Shown: positions 48,001 to 60,000 of the stretch, one piece after another | Position numbering within the stretch: position 1 is the stretch's first letter | How the letters are laid out: each line of letters begins with the position of its first letter | NCBI RefSeq assembly: GCF_024166365.1 | Contig: NC_064822.1 | Span: 105,520,823-105,584,822, forward strand | DNA length: 64,000 nt | Reading direction: 5' to 3' | Origin: Elephas maximus indicus | Lineage: Eukaryota > Chordata > Mammalia > Proboscidea > Elephantidae | Position numbers and translations under genes: made by a program | The notes under the pieces: generated by a model | What the model was told of the DNA's origin: nothing | The model's database searches: none | What the model saw: the letters and a program-made list of their open reading frames with translations, nothing else

Positions 48001-51000
48001 AAAGGTCAGATAGGAAGCTTAGGGGGCAGTGAGTTTATGTTAATGGAGGAGGAACAATTTGGAGATGGAGGGTGAGAATGGCTACACAACTTGAAGAATG
48101 TAATCAATGTCACTGAATTGTACCGTTAGAAATTGGTGTGTATTTTGCTACGATATTTTCAACAAAAAAACTTGGGGGGAAAAAAAGAGAGGACAGGATT
48201 TGTCACGTACAAGGACACCTGTACGAAACCCAACATTCCTTGCATGGTCTGTGTACAAGTAATCTTTGCAGTTTCCTTTGAGGATCATTTAAAAAGCTGG
48301 CAAATTTGTTCTTAAAACAAAGCAGAAACAGACTAACAGAAAAGGCTATGACACATACTGTGCTAAACCACGACAAAGGCACACACTGTGGAATTACACT
48401 AGATTATTCTTCACACCTTCCCCATTTGCAGCAAAGTTATCTTCACCTAGACCTTTTACCTGGCTTAAAGAATTAACATGACCGATGCTTTGTGCCATCT
48501 GATGAACCTAGGTACTGTGATGAGAAAGAAGGATCAGCATCTTGCTTATATCTTACCTCATTCTATATAAGGGAAAGATGTCCTGAGATAATAAGTATTA
48601 CTTGGAGTATGTCAAAGTGCTTCAGACAGACACAAACTAATTTAAGAACAACTTGCAGTTTTATTGTACAGTAGCCAATGAATATTTTAGTTTCTACAGA
48701 GCAGTGGTTCTCAAAGTGTGGTTGCAGAACAGCTGGGAATCCCTGAGACCCTTTCAGGGTGTTTATGATGTTTTCCCTTTTCCTATTACCTATCTGTGTA
48801 AGGCCATATTTTCTCCAAGCTCTTCAATAAAATCAACATAATAGAACAGACTAAATGCAGAAACAGATATGAGAACCCAGCTGTCTTCTATTAAGCCAGA
48901 TAATAAAGAGATCTGCAAAAGTGTAACAAGTAAAAACAATGCCATTCTTGTCACTAACCTTTTTGTAAATAAGTTATGTTTTACGAAAAAGTCATCTTAC
49001 ATATAATGAGTTTATCATTTTGATTTTAGTGTGGTAAAATATATATAACAAAACTATACAATTCAATATTAAGTATATTTATCATATTGTGCAACTAAAA
49101 ACAACATCTACTTCCAAAATTATTTTATCACTCCAAGCAGAAACTTAGTACCCCTTAAGCAGTAACTCCCTATTCTTTTCCAATATCATTATTTCTAAAT
49201 GATTTAATAATGACATATTAAAAAAAATTTTTCGGTCTTAATTTCTAATACAGTAGTATTGACAAATGTAATCCATATAAACAAAAAAAAATTTTTTTTG
49301 AATTTAATTGTGCTTTAAGTGGAAGTTTACAAATCAGGTCAGTCCCTCATACAAAAATTTATATACATCTTCCTATATACTCCTAATTGCTCTCCCCGTA
49401 ATGAGACAGCCCACTCCTTCCCTCCACTCTTTTTTCGTGTCTACTCCTCCAGCTTCTGACCCCCTCTGCCCTCTTATCTCCCCTCCAGATAGGAGATGCC
49501 AACATAGTCTCAAGTATCTACTTGATCCAAGAAGCTCATTCTTCACCAGCATCTGTTTCTATCCCATTGTCCAGTCCAATCCCCGTCTGAAGAGTTGACT
49601 TTGGGAATGGTTCCTGTCCTGGGCTAACAGAAGGTCTGGGGGCCATGACCACCGGGGTCCTTCTAGTCTCAGTTAGACCATTAAGTCTTATCTTTTTATG
49701 AGAATTTGGGGTCTGCATCCCACTACTCTCCTGCTCCCTCAGGGGTTCTCTGTTGCATTCCCTGTCAGGGCAGTCATCGGTTGTAGCCGGGCACCATCTA
49801 GTTTTTCTGGTCTCAGGATGATGTAGTCTCTGGTTCATGTGGCCCTTTCTGTCTCTTGGGCTCATAATTACCTTGTGTCCTTGGTGTTCATTCTCCTTTG
49901 GTCCAGGTGGGTTGAAACCAATTGATGCATCTTAGATGGCCGCTTGCTAGCGTTTAAGACCCCAGACACCACTCTCCAAAGTGGGATGCAGAATTTTTTT
50001 TAATAGATTTTATTATACCAATTGACTTAGATGTCCCCTGAAGCCATGGTCCCCAAACCCCCACCTCTGCTACGCTGGCCTTCAAGGCATTCAGTTTATT
50101 CAGGAAACTGCTTTGCTTTTTTGGTTGAGTCCAGTTGTGCTGACCTCGCCTGTGTTGTGTGTTGTCTTTCCCTTCACCTAAAGTAGTTCTTTTCTACTAC
50201 CTAATTACTGAATACCCCCCTCTCTCCCCCTTCTCATAACCATCAAAGAATATTTCCTTCTCTGTTTAAACTATTTCTTGAGTTCTTCTAATAGTGGTCT
50301 TATACAATATTTGTCCTTTTGCAACTAATTTCACTCAGCATAATGCCTTCCAGATTCCTTCATGTTATGAAATGTTTCACAGATTCATCACTGTTCTTTA
50401 TCGATGCGTAGTATTCCATTGTGTGAATATGCCATAATTTATTTATCCTTTTATCCGTTGATGGGTACCTTGATTGCTTCCATCTTTTTGCTACTGTAAA
50501 CAGTGCTGCAATGAACATGGGTGTGCATATATCTGTTCGTGTAAAGGCTCTTATTTCTCTAGGATATATTCCAAGGAGTGGGATTGCTGGATTGTACAGT
50601 AGTTCCATTTCTAGCTTTTTAAGGAAGTGCCAATCAATTTCCAAAGTGGTTGTACAATTTTATATTCCCAACAGCTGTGTATAAGAGTTCCAGTCTCTCC
50701 ACAACCTCTTCAACATTTATTATTTTGTTTTTTGGATTAATGCCAGCCTTAGTGGAGTGAGATGGAATCTCACGGTAGTTTTGATCTGCATTTCTCCAAT
50801 GGCTAATGATCGTGAGCACTTCCTCATGTATCTGTTAGCTACCTGAATGTCTTCTTTCACATAAACAAAAATTTTTGAAGTTTTCAATAATTTTTAAGAG
50901 AATAAAGGAATCCTGAGACTAAAAGCATAAGAATTTCAGGAGTCAAGAAGGGAGCTACTGCACTGTGGTCACAATGTTTCAAGCAGAGGTAGGCTCCAGA

Positions 51001-54000
51001 GTCATTTATTCAATTAACATTTATTGAATAGCTAATATGTACAAAGCATTGCATTAGATACACCCAATCTAGTGAAGGAGGCAAGCCCTAAAGAGATCTG
51101 TATCTGAAAGTCATCCCCAAAGAGCAGGGTAGTTCAGATCTTGCTGTATAACAGTTCCATTCAACAGTGAAACTGTTTCTCTCCAAATACCGGCTGTGCC
51201 TCGACAAATGTTTCTGAGATCATTCACTTTATCTAGCTCCTTGACTTCACTACCTGTCTGTCAGCTTGTTGTACTGTGGTCGATTGCGTGTTGCTGTGAT
51301 GCTGGAAGCTCTGCCACTCGTATTTCAAATACCAGCATGGTCTCCCATGGTGAACAAGTTTCAGTGGAGCTTCCAGACTAAGACAAAGAAGAAAGGCTGT
51401 CAATCTATTCTGAAAATTAGCCAATGAAAATCTTATGGATCACAACAGAACACTATCTGACTTGCTTGCTTTGGACATGTCATCAGGAGGGACCAATTGC
51501 TGGAGAAGGACATCATATTTGGTGAAGTAGAGGGTCAGCAAGTGTGAGGGAGACCATTGGCGAGATGGATTAACACAATAGCCACAACGACGGACTTTAA
51601 CATGCTGGTGATCATGAGGATGACCCAGGACCGGGCAACATTTCATTCTGTTGTACATAAGGCTTTCATGAGTCAGAACTGACTCCATGGCAGCTATCTA
51701 TCTATGACTTCAACATAAATCTACTATCACAGTAGGTAAAGAAAAGTAAATATAGAAATTATCCGGAAAAAAAAAAAATGATGAAACCTGAAACAATAAT
51801 TGAGACAATCTAGACAGAAGCAAAAGAATCTACTGTAATAGATATTTTCCTCATGGAATGTATATAGAGTATATAATTTTTGTAAATCCAAGCATTTTAG
51901 CGTACTAGGAGAGTTCTATTGAAAGGAATACTAAAGTGAATTTACAACAAAGTGGTAGGATAAAAGACACAATCCCTCAATTCATTCATTTCATTAAACA
52001 CATTTATCTTTTTAAGATGGATGAGTGATTATACAATCTAATGCATTTGCTTAAAATAGAAACACACACACCAAACAAGAAGTGGACTCGAGGAAAAAGG
52101 TTAACAAAATTTCTTAAGTTTTCATTATTCTTTGTGGTCTAAGAAACAACCGTTTGTCAGCAAGATACTAAAAAAAGCTACATTTTAATTAACAACTGTA
52201 AAAAAAACTGGATCTACCTCCTCCAAACTCTGATAATATCCTGTGCATACACTTACTACACTGTGTTTTAACCAATGATTTTCTTGCCTTTCTCCCCAAG
52301 GGCAGAAAGCATGACTTGTTGACCTTTTTATTTTTGGCATGTAGTCTGATAGCTGGTATATACCAAGCTCTCAATACGTAATCATTGAAAATGAACAACT
52401 GAAGTAATAGGTAAAAACTTAATCCTCAACTAAAAGGTGAAATGTCTCAAGAATCTGTGGCACCTGTAAGGAAGAAATTGAACTCAGCCTGTCCTCTTGG
52501 GTCATAAGATAATCTACTGGCTCATGTTTATCAAATGCAGAAAGTGGTCATTGATTTCTGGGGAATCAGTAGACATTCAAGTTAACCAATTTCGGTCTAT
52601 AACCAGAGAATTTCCCAAGAAGAATTAACACAACCACAACATCTGATTTAGTCTGATGCTCTCTGTGCCTATAATTGAGACTTCTTATGAATGCTATCAC
52701 TACCCAAAAGCTAAAGACTACAAGGATGCAGTATGATTGATCACTTTTATATGGCCTTTCTTGCCACGGTCTTGTGACTCCCACCAAATGCCTGTGTGGG
52801 CCTATGCAAATGAGGGGATTAGATAGCTTGCTAATGCACATAAGGTGCCTGACACCCTTGTGGGGGTTGGGACCATGCAAATAAAGTATATAGCACCCTA
52901 ATGAGGGGACTGGTCAGTTTTGCCATCTGCTAGGCTTAAAAAAGAGAGCCATCCCATTGGCAGAAAGGTAGGACCTCACTACCATCAAGGAGTGGAACAT
53001 GTTCTTTGGACCTGGGGTCCCTGTGCTGAGAACCTCCTAGACCTAGGAGACGGAGAGAAAGAGAGAGCAAGTGAGGCAGCTGTAACACTGGACATAGTGC
53101 AAGATGTCGAGAAGCAGTAGCAGAGAAATGGCGGCAGCAGAACCAGGAGACCAGCACGAGACAGAGTGGTAGGCTTTCCAGCCCAGAGAGCAAGGCGGTT
53201 ACGGTAGGCTTGCCAACCCACGGAGTGAGAGAGCTGAGTGCCTTTGAGCAAGAGGCTTCCTGGTGGAGTGGGGTGCCTCTGGGCATTTATCAGGGAACTA
53301 ACCAGCTTTGTAGTACATGACTGAGCAGGGCACAGGCCAGCCCGAGGGGCCCAGGGGCCAAGCCTGCGGGCACAGCTAACGCGCTGTCCTGTCTGAAGAA
53401 GTGAATCTGAGTCGTTCCTGATCCTGAATTGTAAGCTATTACTTCCCTAATAAACCCCTAACTGTGAGTATGCTCTGTGGTTTCTGTTTAGCCCCTGCAA
53501 CAAAATATCAAACCCAGCAGAGAAGTATAGAGTGCTGTGGGAGGGATGGCTGGTGTCAGGACTGTTAAAAAATTTGGAGAGAGGAGGCATGTTTGGCCTC
53601 TGTGTGATAGGAATCAGCCTTGGGCTGATGTTGATGGTGATTCTCTCCTCCCTACTCATGAAGTTAGAGGAGGTCAGACGACCCGAACGCCATTTTTACA
53701 AAGGTATAACCTTTTTAAGAAACCCTGATAAACCTTAATTTACAAAAAGAGATATAATAAAGGGTTATTATTATCATTGCCTTATTAGGGCTGTGAAGGT
53801 CTCCATGTACATTTAACTACTTGACAAACTTGTCTGTTTATAGATCATTAACTACTTGACTGAGGAGATAAATATAGAACATAACTACAGAGCAATGCTT
53901 GGCTAGAAGGCGCTGTCAAGAAGGCACTAACAACTGAAGATCGCTCAAAACAGTTTATTAGTTAAGTGGTCATTTAAGTCATTTAGAAAATGATCTACAT

Positions 54001-57000
54001 TTTAAAATCCCATTATTACTACAATTTTTTTAGAAAGACCTGTTGTCTAAAGCAGAAACCCTGGTGGCGTAGTGGTTAAGAGCTACATGCTGCTAACCGG
54101 AGAAGGCTGGCAGTTTGAATCTACCAGGTGCTCCTTGGAAACCCTATGGGGCAGTTCTACTCTGTCCTGTAGGGTCGCTGAGTCAGAATCAACTGGACAG
54201 CAATGGGTTTGGTTTTTGGTATTGTGTAAAGCAAGGAAAACTGCCTTGCTTTCGATTTTTTAATAGTTAGAAGTGGTATAGTTAACTCCTTTTTCAGTAA
54301 TACCTCAATTAACCCGCTTAAAGATAACGCAGGGCTGGATTCAGGTATACACAGGCCAAAAATCAGTGAATTCTTTAAAAGAAAGTTTTTATTTGCCTAA
54401 AAATACCTCTGAAGAGGAAGTCGAAATAGGTATAGCTCCTTCTCTCCACTTTATAAGGAAGGTACAGATTTCACTTGCTGCCTCCCCTTCATTAATCTCT
54501 TCTTTAATCATCTAGGACACCCTGATTTCTGAATCAGGAAGTGGCTAAAGCAAAAATATCTGACATGTTTTTGCTCAGTGACAAATACATCATCTCCAGG
54601 GACAGAGCCAGGAACCTGACCTGAGGCATGACAGTACTCAGGGTTGTCTGCAGAGCATCAACACAGACTGCACAGAAAAGGCTGGGGAAAGAAGTTTCCC
54701 CAGAGAGAGGGGGGCACAGAAGACTTTCGACCATGTGGAGCTTATTAAGAGGTAGGTTCTTAGATAAGGGCAGGGCCACGTGGTCACATTTTCCAATCTT
54801 GCTCTGCTGGATCTGCAAACCTGACTTAATTCTGTGATTTACAATTCAGGAACACCCAACAGAATACCTTTAGGGATGCAGAGGAATGGGCTGTTTCCCT
54901 TGCGGCCTACTTATAATTAGCAGCTGTGGCCAATCTTCCCAAAGCCTCTCTCTCTCCCCTCTCTGGAGGACCTACTAATATTGGGCTACAATGCTATGAT
55001 ATGACACAGATCTGAGAGGAGGGTAGCAGGCCTGTCAGAAGAGGAAAAAAATTTCTTCCTCCATTTAGACAGAAGTGGGGGAGAACAGGATTAAAAAAAA
55101 AAAAAAAGTATGTAGCAGAGGTAGCAAGGCTTGCAAGAGGAAGATGAAATGAGTGGTCAAGAAACGTGCACAAGAAGATGAGTCACTTCTTTTCCTGCCA
55201 GTTCCATGACAGGTCAGCGAGTTTGTTCTGGCCCCAGTGAAAGAGAATGGTATTGAGAAGGCTCTTTAGACCAACAGAGAAAAGGGAATCAGCATAATGA
55301 ATAAGCATCGGTGAAAGCCCTTACCCATCTCCTGTATAATTCACAAAATAATTTTCTTCTGACAATAAAATGCTCTCACTGCACTACCATATTAAAAACA
55401 AATGAGTCTGTATAGCTCTGATGGTGTGAATATTGTCTCAGGCTCCCCTCCGTGACCCTAAGGAATGCCTGCTCAAGGGACTAAATTATTAAATTGCAAA
55501 CAATTTCATCTTTAAGATCCAGTTAAGTCAAACCCAGTCACTGAGTATGGACCAATCTTTCCCACAGGTCTCAATCAGCAACATACTAAAAGAAGTTTTA
55601 AAAAACAAATTGGAGTTTTAAAAAATCTTTTGATAGGGTACCAGGAGTTGAGTGTGTGCGTATGAAAGAGAGAGAAAAGCTGTAGTGCAATGGATTGCTT
55701 TTATATGGCCTTTCCCACCATGGTCTTATAACTCCCACCAAATGACTGGGGAGGACTATGCAAATAAGGTGCATGGCACCCTTGTGGGGGTGGGGCCATG
55801 CAAATAAGATGTATGGAACCCTAACAAGGGGATTGGTCAGTTTTGCCATCCTGCTAGGCTTAAAAAGAACCATCTCAGAGGTTGAAAGGGAGGCCCTCAC
55901 TATCACCAAGAAGAGATGGCAGTGGAGGATGTCCTTTGGACTTGGGAACTCTGTGTTGAGAACTTCCTAGACCCACGAGACAGAGAGAGAGAGCTGTAAC
56001 ACCAGAGACACTGCAAGATAAGAAGTGGTGGCAGCAAGGCAGTGGCAGCAGAAACAGGACACCAGTGTAAGATGGCACAGTAGGCTTCTGGGTCCACAGA
56101 GCAGGGTGGTTACAGTGGATGTGCCAACCCACGGGAAGACAGAGCTGAGCACCTTCAGGCCGGAGGGTTGCTAGCAGAGTGCGGTGCCTCTAGGCACTTG
56201 TTGGTAGAACTGGGCTTGCTGACCCAAAGTGAGAAAGCTGAGCACCTTCAGGCCTAAGCTTACTGGCGGAGTGGGGTGCCCTGGGCACTTACTGGCAGAG
56301 CTAAAGAGCTTTGTAACGCTTACCTGAGTAGGGCAGAGGCTGGGCCAGCCAGGAGGCCTGATGGGCCGAGAGAGGCTGAGGGCCAGAGAGAGGCCTGCCT
56401 GTGGTCACAGCTAAAAAGCTGCCCTGACTGAAGAACTGGATCCTGAGTCCTTCCTGTTCCTGAATTGCAACCTGTGACTTTCCTAATAAATTTCATAATT
56501 GTGAGTATAGTCTGTGAGTTCTGTGTAACCACTGCAACAAATTATCGAACCTGACAGAGAAGTAGAGTGCCATGGGAGGGACGACTAGTATCAGAATTGG
56601 CAAAAAGGTTGGAGAGGAGGTATGTCTGACCTCCGCCTCACAGGAATCAGCCTTGAGCTGTTTGTTATCTTGATTCTCCTTCTCCCTTGTGAAGTTAGAA
56701 GAGGTCAGATGCCCTTAATATGCCATTTTTACAGTTGGTGTCAGAAGTGAGATTCATTACAATGGCTCCAGACTCATGAAAGAATGGGACTTTGTAAGAG
56801 AAAGAACCAGGGGGCGTGGGAAGTGAAACTTTTGATTCTTAGATGGTTACTTTGTTTGATGTTACCTGTAATGGCTGAAACGAAAGAGATATTATGCTGC
56901 AGCTGAGGGGAGAAAAGCTCCATCTGGCATGGCTTCGGTCAAAAGCCAGGCCAGTTAAACAAGTTGACTTAGAGGAGGCCAGGGTGTTCTGGCTCCACCC

Positions 57001-60000
57001 AGCCACAGGCCCAAGGCCACAGGCATATGAATGGGAAGATAGTTAAGGGGTGGAGAAGATGAAACTGTAACATTTTTAAAAGGGTTATGTGTTTATTTGA
57101 ACGTACTGTGGATACTGGATATTCCTCCTACCTAGTATTGAAACAGACCTACATGTATGATGGAAATGATTATTGGGTTACAGATCGGGTCGCCATGAAT
57201 TGGAATCGACTTGACCACAATGGGTATAGATAACAGAGAGGATGTAACTCTGCCTTCAGCCAATACTGGACTGGATATGCTGAAAGACGAACTAGGATTT
57301 GCCCAAAGGAAACATAGACTGTTGGTTTGAATGCAGTAGTCCTATGTATAGTGTACTGGGGGCTTAGGTCAAAAACCTGAGTTTCGCCTAGAATCTTCTG
57401 AGCCAAGAAATTTGCATTTGAAAAAAAGACCTGCAGAAAAAAATTGACCGTTTTACTTTTTGAATTTTGAGCAAGTGGTTTGCCATTCCATGTGCCAAGT
57501 TAGGGAAAGTCAGCGCTCGTCAGAAGAACCCCCTCCCAGGACTGGAACTTAAAGGGAGCTGGTGAGTATACAGCCTGGTACGCTCACTTGAGGTGACCAC
57601 CTGGTACCATGAGATGAGTGGAAGTGGGAGAGGTGCAGAAATGAAGAGATGGTCTGAGTTTGGACATGTTCCATTGGCATCCACTGACCTAGCCCACAGA
57701 GGCTTGGAATGAGAGAAAGAATGGGCTGGCTGGTCTCAAGTTGTGTAGACTCCTGAGCCTACAGGTGGTGTCCGTTGACCTAGCCCACAGGGGATACAAA
57801 TGAGAGAGAAGAGAGAAAAAGAAAGACTGGCTGATCTGAAGGGCAGGGAGATGTGTGGATACCCAAGCCTATGCCTGGTACCCACTGACCTAGCCCACAG
57901 AGGCTAGGGATTAGCTGACCAGCACCCAATCAAATGGAGAGAAAGATGTCTGACACCATGAGCTGGTGTAGACTGCTGCAATTTAATGGTATGCTCTGGA
58001 CCAGACTTTGCTTATGGATGCAGATGCTCAAAGCTCCAACCAGAAGAGAAGATTCCTCAGATCAAGGAACATGCTTGTCTCCTCAGAATACTGGATAGGG
58101 ACAGACAATTTAAACACTGGCTATCTAAAATGGGGGAGATAAAAGCTTACATGCTTTAATGGGTATACTTACATTATTGAGGGGGACAAGGGAGGATCCC
58201 CACTGAATAGATTGTTCTCTTCCTGATGAGTCTGGGGAAGAGAAGGTGGGGGAAGATGTTGATAGGATTATATGATTCAGTTCTGAGTGCTGACTGTTAA
58301 CCGGGTTAATTGTGATTGTAAAAACTGTAATTATAGAAGCAGTAACTGTGAAAGAGTAGAATAAGGGGGAGACAACTGCGGGACTAGAGTACAGTGGCCA
58401 AACCTAAAGTCCATTAAAGACTTTGCTTGTAAGGCTCAGAGCAGTTAAATTTTATCAGAGGCTAGAAAGGGTGAAGAAGAGATGACTTTTTTTTTTTTTT
58501 AATAATTTTTATTGTGCTTTAAGTGAAAGTTTACAAATCAAGTCAGTCTCTCACACAAAAACCCGAGATGATTTTTTGAGAATCTGACCAGATCAGATGG
58601 ATACCTGCAGCAGACCTGAATGGGTGGTACCTGAGTAACCTCACTCTGAGGTCTGTCCTACTGAAGGACTAATTGTTAATGACTGTTTTGGACTGCAAAA
58701 ATGATTGGGAGGGGGAAGTTATCCTCCAAGTATGAAAGAACCATGGCTAGAAAAGCCAGGGGGTGGCCTGCGATAGGATGGATTGCTTTTGTATGGCCTC
58801 GCCTGCCACAGTCTTGTAATTCCCACCAAATGACTAGATGGGACCATGCAAATGAGGTGCTTGTGGCCTAAGAGGATTGGATAGTTTGCTAATAATGCAA
58901 ATAAGGTACACAGCACCCTTGTGGGGGTTGTTGTCGTTAGGTGCCGTTGAGTCGGTTCCAACCCATAGCGACCCCAAGTACAAAAGAATGAACACTGCCT
59001 GGTCCTGCGCCATCCTCACAATCGTTGTTTGAGCCCACTGTTGCAGCCACTGTATCAGTCCATCTCATTGAGGGTCTTCCTCTTTTTTGCTGACCCTCTG
59101 CTGTACCAAGTGTGATGTCCTTCTCTAGGGATTGATCCCTCCTGATGAAACCAAAAAACCAAACCCACTGCCACTGAGTCCATTCCGACTCATAGCGACC
59201 CTATAGGACACAATAGAACTGCCCCATAGAGTTTCTAAGGAGCGCCTGGCAGGTTTGAACTGCCGACCTCTTGGTTAGCAGCCATAGCACTTAATCACTA
59301 CGCCACCAGGGTTTCCATCCATCCTGATACGAAGTCCAAAATATGTGAGATGTAGCCTTGTCATCCTTGCTTTTTAAGGAGCATTCTGATTATACTTCTT
59401 CCAAGACAGATTTGTTCATTCTTTTGGCAGTCCATGGTATATTCAACATTCTTTGCCAACACCACAATTCAAAGGCATCAATTTTTCTTCAGTCTTCCTC
59501 ATTCATTGTCCAGCTTTCACATGCATATGAGGTGGCTGAAAACACTATGGCTTGTGTCTGAGGCACCTTAGTCTTTAAAGCGACACCTTTGCCTTTTAAC
59601 ACTTTAAAAAGACCTTTTGCAGCAGATTTACCCAATGCAATGCATCATTTGATTCTTGTGGGGGTGGGACCATGTAAATAAGGCGTATGGAACCCTAATG
59701 AGAGAATCAGTCAGTTTCGCCAACCCGCTAGGCTTAAAATGAGCTGTGTCAAAGGCGGAATGGGAGGACCTCACTACCATGAAGAAGAGATGGGAGCAGA
59801 GCACATTCTTTGGACCCAAGGTCCCTACGTTGAGAACTTTCTTGACCCAGGAGACAGGCAGAGAGAGTTGTAACACCAGAGACAGTGTAAGATACTGAAA
59901 AACGGATGCAGAGAAACAGATGCTGAGAAACGGCTGCAGCAGAACCATGGGGCTGGCATGAGATGGCGCAGTGGACTTCCCAGTCCATGAAGCAAAGCAG

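Larger units (their letters stand above)
48702..50936 (+). mobile_element. hAT-type non-autonomous transposon, copy 3, split by L1
   Basis: Left end CAGTGGTTCTCAAAGTGTGG (48702 on) is well preserved. The right part resumes after the L1 at ~50877 (caataatttttaagagaata, cctgagactaaaagcataag). Confidence 0.7.

Noticed and set aside
50360-50819. L1 ORF2 C-terminal frames
   Set aside because: Remnant of a truncated L1 with a frame shift. Not a host gene and not functional.
57665-57910. CRISPR-like repeat array
   Set aside because: Only three diverged units of ~110 bp in a mammalian LTR element. No short exact repeats with unique spacers.
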